Notes: generated by a model not told the origin, from the sequence alone. 64,000 nucleotides of DNA from UKL13-2 sp038236905 (GCA_038236905.1 JBBRZG010000001.1:1-64000), one strand, 5' to 3'; shown: positions 43,837 through 52,598, numbered from the stretch's first letter. Translations and numbers: made by a program.

Positions 43837-45978
43837 TCAGGCCGCCAGCGAGAATGTGACGCTGAACTGAGTATAAATATTCGGGCGACTGCCTAAACGA
43901 ATTTGCGCGCCCATAATTTTTACTTTTTCTGCTACCACATCAAGCCCGACGCCGCGCCCCGCGTCACGATCCACGGTCGGCGATGTACTGATACCGGGCT
44001 CAAAAAGTTTCATTACCAAAGTGCGCTCATCAAGCGCATCTGCTTCCGCCTGTGAATAGCGTCCACTTTTTAGCAGCGATTCGCGAATGTGGTTAGGGAT
44101 TACGCCACGCCCGTCGTCGCGGACTGCAAATTCAAATTTATCGGCGTCCAGCCGTTTCAAGGAGACGTGAATATTGCCGGATTCAGTTTTGCTATTGATC
44201 GCCCGTTCGTTGGCGTCCTCGATGCCGTGCACCACCGCGTTCCTCACCAACTGTATCGCGATATCGCGAAGCATGGCGGCCTTGCGCTCTGGAAGCGACC
44301 CAAAGTCCGGCACATCCGCCGTCACGCGGACTTTCTTCTTCTGGTTGGCGGCAACTTTTTCGGCGAGTGCTTCCAGCATATAGCCAAACTCATGGCCTGA
44401 TGCGGCATTTTGGGTAAGGTGCGCATCTTTGCTGGTCATCCGTTCGGCAAGTGCGCGAAGTTTCGCGGTGCGGCTGTAAATATCTTCAAGGTGAGGCGGA
44501 ATCGCCAGCAAATCTTCGCCGTTTAAGTTCGGGCGGTCACGTAACTCACTCAAAATGTTTTCAAACCGATGGGCCAAACTTTCGAACAGCGACAAGCTGT
44601 GCGCAGCGGCTTCGCCCTTCAGATGATGTACGAGGCGGAAAATTTCGCTGATCGTGGACGGATAATCGCGCGTCTGACCCGCACCTCGCAAAGCATCGTT
44701 GATTGCATCGAGCGATTGCTCGGTGTCGTTCAGGAATCGTCTTGACACCGCAGGTTCCAGCTCCAGCAAATCAAGCAGGCCTTTGATTTCCTCCTGGGCG
44801 CGCATCTCCGCGTCCTTCACCGCCTGGATCAGGTGCACTCGTTCTGACACGTCGTGAACGGTGACCAGCAGATGGGTGGTCTGCCGGACGCCCATTTCAT
44901 TTTTTTCGCCTTTTACGCGGCTGAACAACAAACTGACAAAGCGTAAATTACTTTTGTCTGCATCGTTGCCGGCCTTGATGGCATCGAGCGTGCCGCCCTC
45001 GTCTACACCATCGCTCGCACGCAACTCAAGTTGGCTTAGCGGGTTCAAGCTCGCCACGAGACTTTCTTTTACCCGGTCACCAAACAAAAGGCTGATGTAT
45101 TCTTTCGCTGCCTCGGCCTCTTTTTCGGGTACCAGCGTTCCTAGAACATTCAGAAAATCATCCCCCGGTACAACTCGTTTCCCAATAACTGCTGGCAGCG
45201 ATGCCGACATCTGCGAACCAATCGTTCCATCAGGGTGAAGCAAAAACAATCCATCGCGAATGGTGGCAAAAATTTGCGCATTTTCTCGCTGCTGCTGCTT
45301 AACCAAGGCGTCCTGAGCGCGCAAACGCCCAATCAGCTTGAAGCCAATAAATGCAAAATTCGCGAGCGCAAGAACAACACCCACGATATGAACTGTCCGC
45401 AAAACAGCTGTTTTTTCGGTAACGTTTTCCTCCAGTGCAGAGGTCAATTGGTTCATCAGATCAAGCACTTTGTTGCTATTGATCTTGCTGTATTCAGTCG
45501 CTTTACGAATTGTTTCAGCCGCCGGGGTAATTTCGCCCGTCAACGGATCAATGAGCGCCACAAAGGGTATCCATAATGCAGCGGCTTGTCTGAGCACATT
45601 TCGGGGCACCTCACCGTCCAGCGCCTTGATTCTCAGTTCCTGACCAGTGACGCCCACGGTGCTGCCGCCGACTGTAAATCCGCGCAATGTTGCATCAAAC
45701 AGCGCCGTCGCCGCTTTTAGCTCGGCGAGTGTTCCGGTGCCGGTTTGCGCGGTGGATTGCTCAGCTTCCGCAGCATAAATAGTTTTCGCAATGCGCTGGG
45801 ATAGGGTGCGCTGGCGACCGGCCAAATTCAAGGTCGCGACGTCTTCCACAATTTGATGTGACAGAAAGAGGGTCGCGGCCAGCACGATTAGATCTAAGAC
45901 AATAAAGAGCCCAATCGCAGTGAGGATGCGGCGATATCGCCCTGTGCGGCGGCGTATGGGGTTTTTCGTGCTCTCCAT
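43837..45978 (-). CDS. Membrane-bound CheA-like histidine kinase with PilJ-type sensor and Hpt domain
   Basis: A 713-residue kinase. Membrane segment 1 (about 18-42) is followed by a type IV pilus methyl-accepting (PilJ-type) N-terminal module with LNLAGRQRTLSQRIAKTI, then membrane segment 2 (about 197-217), a PAS-like region (235-385), a coiled coil and an Hpt/CheA-P1-like domain with the phosphoacceptor His451 in RLVHHLKGEAAAH. The C-terminal ATPase is CheA-like (QLVRNAVVHGIEDANER, GRGVGLDVV). No CheA regulatory (CheW-like) domain is present, so array coupling through CheW is not expected. The ATG at 45978 has GGGAG six bases upstream; an ATG eight codons earlier does not. Confidence 0.9.
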   Translation of the reverse strand: MESTKNPIRRRTGRYRRILTAIGLFIVLDLIVLAATLFLSHQIVEDVATLNLAGRQRTLSQRIAKTIYAAEAEQSTAQTGTGTLAELKAATALFDATLRGFTVGGSTVGVTGQELRIKALDGEVPRNVLRQAAALWIPFVALIDPLTGEITPAAETIRKATEYSKINSNKVLDLMNQLTSALEENVTEKTAVLRTVHIVGVVLALANFAFIGFKLIGRLRAQDALVKQQQRENAQIFATIRDGLFLLHPDGTIGSQMSASLPAVIGKRVVPGDDFLNVLGTLVPEKEAEAAKEYISLLFGDRVKESLVASLNPLSQLELRASDGVDEGGTLDAIKAGNDADKSNLRFVSLLFSRVKGEKNEMGVRQTTHLLVTVHDVSERVHLIQAVKDAEMRAQEEIKGLLDLLELEPAVSRRFLNDTEQSLDAINDALRGAGQTRDYPSTISEIFRLVHHLKGEAAAHSLSLFESLAHRFENILSELRDRPNLNGEDLLAIPPHLEDIYSRTAKLRALAERMTSKDAHLTQNAASGHEFGYMLEALAEKVAANQKKKVRVTADVPDFGSLPERKAAMLRDIAIQLVRNAVVHGIEDANERAINSKTESGNIHVSLKRLDADKFEFAVRDDGRGVIPNHIRESLLKSGRYSQAEADALDERTLVMKLFEPGISTSPTVDRDAGRGVGLDVVAEKVKIMGAQIRLGSRPNIYTQFSVTFSLAA

Positions 45979-46291
45979 CTTGGTCTCCCTGCGCGCCATC
46001 AAATGGCTACAGATTTAATAAGTTCTTTTAGATTCTACAGCCCGTAGTAAACGAAGCAGTCTTCCGCATGCGTCGAGTCTCAGCGCGCTGCTGTGATTGC
46101 GCACCTGCCAAACACCAACCTCAGACGAGCCTAAATAGACTTCATCACTTAATTCTTGGTCAATTATACGAGGCGAAACTAAGTAAGGAGGACGCGATGG
46201 AGCGCGCCTGCTGTCAATTACGGTGTCTTGCGCTCAGATTGCGCCTAGAAATAGCTTGAGGGACGCGATACAAAGAAGCAGGTATGGATTG
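45979..46291. other. Intergenic region before the CheA-like kinase
   Basis: 313 bp containing the kinase leader on the minus strand and, on the plus strand, the short frame described at 46197. No terminator is obvious between the upstream hypothetical gene and the kinase. Confidence 0.4.
46197..46259 (+). CDS. Possible 20-residue small protein with perfect ribosome site
   Basis: AAGGAGG (46185-46191) lies five bases before an ATG that opens a 20-codon frame, MERACCQLRCLALRLRLEIA, ending in TGA. The Shine-Dalgarno match is as good as any in the window. The peptide is Arg/Leu/Cys-rich and resembles nothing I know. No plus-strand gene follows, so a leader-peptide role is unlikely; it may be a small protein or chance. 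Confidence 0.35.
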   Translation: MERACCQLRCLALRLRLEIA

Positions 46292-46921
46292 CTATTGAGC
46301 CCTCAGGCGCTGCCACCAAATCTTGATTTGACGTTTGAACACGCGTACCCGCGACCGCATCACCCGATAAAGCGGCAACGCACGCACATAGGCGTAAATG
46401 CGTTGTTTCCACGCTTGAAGGGCGTTATGTGCGCGTGCAAACCAGGCAATCGTCATCAACGCGCCTTTGGTCAATGCAAAAATACGCGCTAAAAATGCAG
46501 TGCCAATAATTTTAGCCACCACGAAAACAATCGCACCCAACATGCTGTTGCCATGCGCTATTAACCAAAACGCAACTAATTTAAAGGGCAACAAGACGGC
46601 AACTGGAATTAAAAATGCGACCAGTGCAGCATATGGAGGCAGCCTGCCTATCTGCGATTCCACCCAGCGAACGGGTGGCAATTTCGCGAGCACGCTGGTC
46701 AAAGAAAGCATCGCCTCCCACAACCACTCTTCGATAAACAGCCACAATGCGGCGGGTATTGCCAGCAACGCGCGCATGACTCGGCTCACAACGCCAGGCG
46801 GCACCCTCGGCGGATCAGGTGCAGCCGGTAGAGGCGCGGTTTTTGTCGGCTTGGGCACAGAGCGGGCGGCTTTCCAGAATAAAAACCTGTGTTGAAGAAT
46901 TCGATAAATAGACCCTTCCAA
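46292..46921 (-). CDS. Hypothetical membrane protein in the ubi neighbourhood
   Basis: A 209-residue protein I do not recognise. After a basic N-terminus and a Pro-rich stretch (residues 23-42) come three hydrophobic segments (about 50-62, 95-125 and 127-150), then a strongly basic, amphipathic C-terminal region (about 165-209, many Arg/Lys/Trp). This suggests an inner-membrane protein with a cytoplasmic basic tail. It lies between ubiJ and the CheA-like kinase on the same strand; the position gives no firm functional clue. Confidence 0.65.
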   Translation of the reverse strand: MEGSIYRILQHRFLFWKAARSVPKPTKTAPLPAAPDPPRVPPGVVSRVMRALLAIPAALWLFIEEWLWEAMLSLTSVLAKLPPVRWVESQIGRLPPYAALVAFLIPVAVLLPFKLVAFWLIAHGNSMLGAIVFVVAKIIGTAFLARIFALTKGALMTIAWFARAHNALQAWKQRIYAYVRALPLYRVMRSRVRVFKRQIKIWWQRLRAQ

Positions 46922-47069
46922 AAACCTTTTTACAAGTCCAAGGAAAGGTGATGACGAGAATTATCGATGACAATAATTACAAAGCTGAGCACAACTGACC
47001 AAAGTTGAGCGAGGAAATGAACCGGAAAATGGTTAGGCTGTGCGCCAACACTTTCGACGACTGCTGAAT

Positions 47070-47732
47070 TTAGGCTTTTGTGCGTACCGACTTCAAGGCT
47101 GCATTAATTTTCGCCTCCAGTCGCGCCACCGCATCGCGCATATTTTCGTTTTCGCCCGCAAAAGATTCAAGATCCTGCTTGCTGGTGAAGGCGCGCTTTT
47201 CCTCGGTAAGATATTCTGCGACGTTTGCCAGCAGTCTCGACTCTGCCTCGCGTGTCAATGAACGTGCCACGTTTGCGCTGCCGACTACCCGTCTCGCCGC
47301 CATATCTCCGATGAAATGGCTTAAATCCTCTTCCACATCCCAATTGATGTTGCGCGCAATTGACGATAGCGTGGATGCGAACTCGCTGTCACCGTCGAAC
47401 GCGACTTCTGAGAAGGCCGATTTGTCGCCGCTGGCCAGACGCGGAAGCAAGCTTGCAGGTATGCGGAAGGCTACGTCTGGCGGGACGTCGGGGGCAGCGG
47501 CCAAAGCTGCTTCTCGCTCAGAAAACGGCAGATTATCAGCAGCGCTTTTTGTTCTGCCAATCAATTCAAAATCACCATGCTGCGAAACCCGCAGTTGCAC
47601 CGTCGCTGGCCCGACGGTCGCATCAATGGTTTTACCGGCGTCGGCTTTGAGCAACTCACGTGCGAGCGGGTAATCCGCCAGCACGTGGTTCATAAATTTA
47701 ACAACCGGGTAATCTAGTGCCGTGCTATTCAC
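47070..47732 (-). CDS. ubiJ: Ubiquinone biosynthesis accessory factor UbiJ
   Basis: A 220-residue protein with an N-terminal SCP2-like lipid-binding domain (about 10-115) and a C-terminal helical/coiled-coil region, as in UbiJ, which binds the isoprenoid precursors in the aerobic ubiquinone synthesis complex. It is poorly conserved in sequence (recognisable pieces are LLPRLASGDKSAF and NINWDVEEDLSHFIGD), but its place 15 bases after the TIM44-like gene and near ubiE supports the call. Confidence 0.85.
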   Translation of the reverse strand: MNSTALDYPVVKFMNHVLADYPLARELLKADAGKTIDATVGPATVQLRVSQHGDFELIGRTKSAADNLPFSEREAALAAAPDVPPDVAFRIPASLLPRLASGDKSAFSEVAFDGDSEFASTLSSIARNINWDVEEDLSHFIGDMAARRVVGSANVARSLTREAESRLLANVAEYLTEEKRAFTSKQDLESFAGENENMRDAVARLEAKINAALKSVRTKA

Positions 47733-47747
47733 GAATCAATTTTAGGG

Positions 47748-48767
47748 CTAGGCGAGCTGCTGAATTCCCGCCAGCTTCCACGTCTCTTGAGGGTCGTTCA
47801 GGCTCTTGGCCACGTGCCAGACCTCATCAAACGGCTCAGGCAGCGCGCCGACTTCTTCGCGAATCGTGCCGCTATAACGCACGCTTGCAATCGCGCGGTT
47901 ATTCTCAGTTACCACTTCCAAAACATTCACACTCAGCGCCGTTACCTCCGTGCGCTGAACCGCTTCGCCACGTTCCTTAAACTGCATGGAGATCTCGGCA
48001 AACATCTCGGGCGATGTGAAATCGCGAATGTCATCCAGATCTTTTGCGTCATTCGCCGCTTGTAGGCGAATAAAAGACGATTCGGCCTGACGCTCAAACG
48101 GTCCAACAGCAAAATCTGCCGGAATACGCGGATTTAAGGTGGCAGCTTCAATTTGTGCCGCCGACGCATTTCCATCCGCTATTCGGCTGCCAATTTCGGG
48201 CGCCACAATTCTACCGCCCGCCGTATTCGGCGCTGCTGGCTTGGGGGAAGAAAATACATCACGCGGCATTTCTCTCGGCGTCGGCTGAGATGGGTTGTAG
48301 GCCGCGCCCGCACCAGCGTATTGCATGCTGTTTGGGCCGCCACCATCGGCTGCGGTCATCGCTTTTTTGCGCAAGAATGCACGGATCAACATAAACGCAG
48401 CGAACGCGATACCCGCCATCAGCAACATATCAAAAATCTTGAGGCCATCAAATCCATGCCCCATCAGCATAGACGCGAGTAAGCCACCTGCTGCCAAACC
48501 GGCCAGCGGCCCCAGCCATTTGCGCATGCCAGAAGCTGCCGGTGCGACCGGAGGGATGGCACCCGCGGCAGGGGCCGCGCCCGCCGGCGATGCCTGCGGC
48601 GGCGTCGCGGGTTTGGGTGGCGTGCCCGCATCACGCTTCACGGAGTCACGCTGCATTCCGCTTGATTGCCCGCCGCCGAAGCGCTTCTTCGCATCCGCAT
48701 CGGGCGAAAAGCCGAGCGAGGCAAAGCTCATTACAACGATCAAAACACCAGCTATGACTGTTTTCAT
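47748..48767 (-). CDS. TIM44-like domain-containing membrane protein
   Basis: A 339-residue protein with a signal peptide or anchor (VIAGVLIVVMSFASLGF), a Gly/Ser/Arg-rich stretch (KKRFGGGQSSGM), two hydrophobic segments (about 92-111 and 118-140) and a C-terminal TIM44-like domain (about 215-335) ending YSGTIREEVGALPEPFDEVWHV. Bacterial TIM44-like proteins of this type are common near ubiE/ubiJ in betaproteobacteria; their function is unclear. The ATG at 48767 has GGAGG six bases upstream, which excludes a longer frame to 48803. Confidence 0.88.
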   Translation of the reverse strand: MKTVIAGVLIVVMSFASLGFSPDADAKKRFGGGQSSGMQRDSVKRDAGTPPKPATPPQASPAGAAPAAGAIPPVAPAASGMRKWLGPLAGLAAGGLLASMLMGHGFDGLKIFDMLLMAGIAFAAFMLIRAFLRKKAMTAADGGGPNSMQYAGAGAAYNPSQPTPREMPRDVFSSPKPAAPNTAGGRIVAPEIGSRIADGNASAAQIEAATLNPRIPADFAVGPFERQAESSFIRLQAANDAKDLDDIRDFTSPEMFAEISMQFKERGEAVQRTEVTALSVNVLEVVTENNRAIASVRYSGTIREEVGALPEPFDEVWHVAKSLNDPQETWKLAGIQQLA

Positions 48768-48908
48768 CCAAACCTCCGGGAGCACTTCAAGCGATATTTT
48801 CATATCGTGTTGATAAAAATTATTCTCGATATTGATTTTTCAAGTGGATGCCACCAGGCAGAAATCAAGCCTCACAACCGCTTTCTAACGCGGCTCATTC
48901 TTGGTAGC

Positions 48909-49640
48909 CTACAGCTTGATGCCTTTATGCAGCGCCGCAATGCCAGCCGTCAAATTGAAGTACTCAACTCGCGATAATCCCGCCTCTGACATCATGCCCA
49001 TTAGAGTTTCCTGATCAGGGTGCATACGAATAGATTCCGCCAAATAACGATAACTTGCCTCATCTTTTGCCACATACTTGCCCATCAACGGCAGTAGATT
49101 AAACGAATACAGGTCGTATGGCTTTTTCAAGGCCTCGTTTACTTTGGAAAACTCCAGCACCAATAGGCGACCGCCGGTTTTAAGCACGCGCGTCATTTCA
49201 CTCAGCGCAATTTCTTTATGCGTCATATTACGCAGACCAAACGCCACTGTCACCAAGTCAAAAGACTCACTCGCAAACGGCAATTTTTCAGCGTCACACA
49301 ATGCCACAGGCAATGACAGGCCCTGATTAATCAACCGATCGCGGCCCACCCTCAGCATCGCCTCATTAATATCGGTTTGCCAGACATTCGCCGCACCGGC
49401 CGCTTTCGCAAACGTCATCGCCAGATCGCCCGACCCGGATGCCACATCGAGCACTTTTTCACCCGGCTTGACGTTGGCCAGATCAACCGTGAATTTTTTC
49501 CAGACCCGATGAAGTCCACCTGACATCAAGTCGTTCATGATGTCGTAGCTGGGTGCGACGGAGGCAAATACCTCGCGCACCTTGCTGGATTTTTGTTCCT
49601 CGTCAACTTCCTGAAAACCGAAATGAGTTGTTTTCGTCAT
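48909..49640 (-). CDS. ubiE: Ubiquinone/menaquinone biosynthesis C-methyltransferase UbiE
   Basis: C-methylates the benzoquinol ring of ubiquinone precursors (and demethylmenaquinol where present). It is 243 residues long with the SAM loop VLDVASGSGDLAMTFAKAAG, the family signature FGLRNMTHKEIALSEMTRVLKTGG and the C-terminal YFNLTAGIAALHKGIKL. It starts 56 bases after the DUF971 gene on the same strand. Together with ubiJ and ubiB it forms a loosely spaced ubiquinone region. Confidence 0.96.
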   Translation of the reverse strand: MTKTTHFGFQEVDEEQKSSKVREVFASVAPSYDIMNDLMSGGLHRVWKKFTVDLANVKPGEKVLDVASGSGDLAMTFAKAAGAANVWQTDINEAMLRVGRDRLINQGLSLPVALCDAEKLPFASESFDLVTVAFGLRNMTHKEIALSEMTRVLKTGGRLLVLEFSKVNEALKKPYDLYSFNLLPLMGKYVAKDEASYRYLAESIRMHPDQETLMGMMSEAGLSRVEYFNLTAGIAALHKGIKL

Positions 49641-49696
49641 TGCACTTTTGCCTTTTTCGCTTTTTGGCCCTCTTACCTTTTACTTTTACCTACTTT

Positions 49697-50068
49697 CTAC
49701 TCGCGGCTCGCGCCCGACTGCGCGATTCGCGCCAGATATGTCTGCCAATAACTTTCTTGGCGTTTGCCCAAATCGTAAAAGTAGTCCCAAGAATACAACC
49801 CCGTATCGTGACCGTCAGAAAACACCAATTTGACAGCATAGTTGCCGACGGGTTCTACGGCTGTAATGTCGATATTTCGCTTTCCGACCTGTAATACTTC
49901 CTGACCCGGCCCGTGACCACGCACCTCGGCGGACGGCGAGTGAACGCGCAGGAACTCGCATGAAAAACGAAATTCAGCCCCGTCATCGAAATGGATTTCC
50001 AATTCGCGTGACTTTTGGTGCAATTTAATTTCCGTGGGGCGAGGTGAAGTGGGGGTGAGTCCGGCCAT
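49697..50068 (-). CDS. DUF971 (gamma-butyrobetaine hydroxylase N-terminal-like) protein
   Basis: A 123-residue protein matching DUF971: EIKLHQKSRELEIHFDDGAEFRFSCEFLRVHSPSAEV region, VGNYAVKLVFSDGHDTGLYSWDY and a C-terminal LGKRQESYWQTYLARI. The fold corresponds to the zinc-binding N-terminal domain of gamma-butyrobetaine hydroxylase, here as a stand-alone protein; the function is unknown, although the gene is commonly found beside ubiE. The ATG at 50068 fits the family; 23 codons of upstream frame do not. Confidence 0.87.
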   Translation of the reverse strand: MAGLTPTSPRPTEIKLHQKSRELEIHFDDGAEFRFSCEFLRVHSPSAEVRGHGPGQEVLQVGKRNIDITAVEPVGNYAVKLVFSDGHDTGLYSWDYFYDLGKRQESYWQTYLARIAQSGASRE

Positions 50069-50183
50069 TGATGCGTCCTGTTGATGAGTGCTTTTACAGC
50101 CATTACGCACATATGATACTTCGGTATTGAGCCGCAAATATGCAGAAGCTGACGACGTCCAGTGACCGCACTCATCAAAATAG

Positions 50184-50212
50184 CTGTCACATTACCTTCA
50201 CAAAGCTGAAAT
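50184..50212 (+). promoter_or_regulatory. Pho box upstream of phoB
   Basis: CTGTCAC (50184-50190), CCTTCAC (50195-50201) and CTGAAAT (50206-50212) repeat with an exact 11-base period. This is the direct-repeat form of the PhoB site (CTGTCAT-4-CTGTCAT). It ends 37 bases before the phoB ATG and predicts positive autoregulation under phosphate limitation. Confidence 0.75.
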
Positions 50213-50248
50213 ATCATGTGCAGGTCAATAGAAAGGTAGTGTGATGCC

Positions 50249-50935
50249 ATGAACCCGACCATTCTCGTCGTCGAAGACGAACCTGCGATACAAGACCTGA
50301 TCCAAATCAATCTGGAAATGGGCGGCTACCGCGTGCTCACCCACGATAGCGCCGAAAGCGCCTTGAAACAGGTGCAATTGGAGTTGCCAGATTTGGCATT
50401 GCTGGATTGGATGTTGCCTGGAATGAGTGGTGTTGAATTGGCACGTCGCCTGCGCGCCGATTCGCGCACTAAATCGTTGCCGATTATTTTGCTCACCGCC
50501 AAAGGCGAAGAAGAGGACAAGCTCAAGGGCCTTGAAAGTGGCGCGGATGATTACATGACCAAGCCGTTCTCTGTCCGTGAGCTCGAGGCGCGGATTAAAG
50601 CTGTGCTGCGTCGCCGCGCACCGGAACTGACGCAAGATGTAATTGAATATCATGGGCTTCGCCTCGACCCGACGTCGCACAAGATTTCAGGTCATGGCAG
50701 CACGCTGTCAATGGGGCCGACTGAATTTCGCCTGCTGCATTTTTTCATGACCCACATTGAGCGCGTTTATTCACGGACACAGTTACTCGATTTTGTATGG
50801 GGCGATCACGTGTTTATCGAAGAACGCACGGTCGACGTCCACATCCGGCGTTTACGTGCAGCGTTATCGCCGTCCAAGCACGATGCGCTGGTGCATACGG
50901 TACGGGGCAGCGGCTACAGGTTTGCCGTCGACTGA
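50249..50935 (+). CDS. phoB: Phosphate regulon response regulator PhoB
   Basis: A 228-residue OmpR-family regulator activated when phosphate is scarce. Receiver domain with Glu9/Asp10/Glu11, phosphoacceptor Asp53 in LLDWMLPGMSG and Lys in MTKPF; C-terminal winged helix (about 130-228) with GPTEFRLLHFFMTH and the recognition segment VYSRTQLLDFVWGDHVFIEERTVDVHIRRLR. Length and wording are those of PhoB. A Pho box stands before it and phoR follows 174 bases downstream. Confidence 0.95.
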   Translation: MNPTILVVEDEPAIQDLIQINLEMGGYRVLTHDSAESALKQVQLELPDLALLDWMLPGMSGVELARRLRADSRTKSLPIILLTAKGEEEDKLKGLESGADDYMTKPFSVRELEARIKAVLRRRAPELTQDVIEYHGLRLDPTSHKISGHGSTLSMGPTEFRLLHFFMTHIERVYSRTQLLDFVWGDHVFIEERTVDVHIRRLRAALSPSKHDALVHTVRGSGYRFAVD

Positions 50936-51109
50936 CAAGCATCGCCACCATGCAGCCTCCCTGAGGCACCTCATGCCACATCGAGGCATCCTGAGGAGCA
51001 GCGCAACACCTCATGGAAACAGCTGGCACCAGCTCAGCAATATAGAGCAACGCTTTGTCGTAACATGGCGCTTGATCCGTTATCTGTGTTTAACAATTAA
51101 CGCCACCTC
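50936..51109 (+). other. Structured phoB-phoR spacer
   Basis: 174 bp with a cluster of short inverted and direct repeats at 50950-51015: GCCTC/GAGGC, TGAGG/CCTCA and recurring CCTGAGG, CACCTCATG and CGAGGCATC units that can form alternative hairpins. No T run follows. It may moderate read-through from phoB into phoR. Confidence 0.4.
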
Positions 51110-52492
51110 ATGTCACCTGTCACCAAATTTACACTTGTCGCCCTGATCCGAGTCGGCCTTGCCGCCAGCGCTCTGGGCGGACTGGTCGCGCTGACCATAA
51201 ATGTGACCTGGGGCGTTGCGTTGGGCGCCTTGGTCATCCTCGCCGTGGTCGGCTACTACGCCTATAAACTGGCATCACTGTCGGTATGGCTGGACGATCC
51301 GCAGGCCGCCACTTTGCCGGACGGCATCGGTTTGTGGGGCGATACCCTCGGCCATCTCTATCGCGTTATTCGCCATGAGCGAAGTTCCCAGCGCACCCTT
51401 GCCGACACGCTAAGCCGCTTTCAGGCCGCGGCCGCGGCATTACCCGATGGTGCCGTTATGCTCGACAATCAATACAACATTGTCTGGTGCAATCCGAGTG
51501 CTGAAACCCATCTTGCGGTCTCGCTTAAACGCGACCGAATGCAGGTGATAACTTATTTGATCCGCAATCCAGAATTTATTCATTATCTTGATTCACGTAA
51601 TTTTTTAGAACCCCTCGTCATCCGACTTCAGCACAATAAGTCGGCGACTAATGCAGCAAGCGCCGCCGTGACTGAAGTGATACTGTCGCTGCAGTTGGTC
51701 GCGTTTGGTGACGATCAGATGCTGCTGCTGTCTCGCGACATTTCTGAGCGTGAGCGATTGGAAACGATACGTCGGGATTTTGTGGCCAATGTATCGCATG
51801 AGCTGCGCACGCCCCTGACGGTGGTAACCGGCTTTCTGGAAACGGTGGCGATTGCCGGCACCAGCAATGAAATTTTGCTGCAAAAATCACTCGCGCACAT
51901 GAGCGCGCAGACAGCACGCATGCAGCATCTCGTAGAGGACTTGCTGACGCTTTCAAGGCTGGAGGACAATCGCAACCGGCTGGCCGTATCCCCTGTGAAT
52001 ATTCCAGAACTTATTTCCAGCCTCCTAAATGATGCTGAACAATTGTCTAACGGCCGCCACACCATCACCAAGCATATTGACGCACCATGGCTGCTGGGCA
52101 ATCGGGACGAGATCGCTAGCGCGTTTGGCAATTTGATCACCAATGCCGTTCGCTACACACCGGCAGGCGGCACGATCCACGCGGAGTGGTCTCAAGCCGA
52201 TAAGAACGCACCGCTTATTTTTCGCGTAACCGACAACGGCGACGGGATTAGTGCAGACCACTTGCCGCGCCTGACGGAGCGTTTCTACCGCGTGGATCGC
52301 GGGCGCTCCCGCGCGTCGGGGGGCACTGGTCTGGGCTTGGCGATCGTCAAACACGTTTTAATCCGCCACGACGGTCATCTCGAAATCCAGAGCTCGCTGG
52401 ATGCCGTGCAGCACGGCACCACTTTCTCTGCGTTTTTCCCACCCGAACGTGCTTGCGCTATCGAGGACAGGATACGTGCGGTGGCTGCATAA
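51110..52492 (+). CDS. phoR: Phosphate regulon sensor histidine kinase PhoR
   Basis: A 460-residue membrane kinase that phosphorylates PhoB. Two N-terminal membrane segments (about 7-30 and 35-52) with almost no periplasmic loop, a linker, a PAS domain (about 100-215), a dimerisation domain with His230 in NVSHELRTPLTVVTGF, and an ATPase domain with N box IASAFGNLITNAVRYT and G box GGTGLGLAIVKHVL. The architecture matches PhoR, which senses phosphate through the Pst transporter rather than a periplasmic domain. No pst or phoU genes are in the window. Confidence 0.93.
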   Translation: MSPVTKFTLVALIRVGLAASALGGLVALTINVTWGVALGALVILAVVGYYAYKLASLSVWLDDPQAATLPDGIGLWGDTLGHLYRVIRHERSSQRTLADTLSRFQAAAAALPDGAVMLDNQYNIVWCNPSAETHLAVSLKRDRMQVITYLIRNPEFIHYLDSRNFLEPLVIRLQHNKSATNAASAAVTEVILSLQLVAFGDDQMLLLSRDISERERLETIRRDFVANVSHELRTPLTVVTGFLETVAIAGTSNEILLQKSLAHMSAQTARMQHLVEDLLTLSRLEDNRNRLAVSPVNIPELISSLLNDAEQLSNGRHTITKHIDAPWLLGNRDEIASAFGNLITNAVRYTPAGGTIHAEWSQADKNAPLIFRVTDNGDGISADHLPRLTERFYRVDRGRSRASGGTGLGLAIVKHVLIRHDGHLEIQSSLDAVQHGTTFSAFFPPERACAIEDRIRAVAA

Positions 52493-52598
52493 AATCGCAG
52501 TTGAGAAATAAGAAACAAGGAGCATAAGTTTCCCCAAATGCTTCTCCAAATCCCGATACGTTAGAATGCATTCTGGTTAATTTTCAAGTTGCGTAAAC

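Noticed and set aside
46467..46895. Plus-strand frame opposite the hypothetical membrane protein at 46292
   Set aside because: It mirrors the minus-strand gene; only the minus-strand product has coherent membrane segments and sits in line with its same-strand neighbours.
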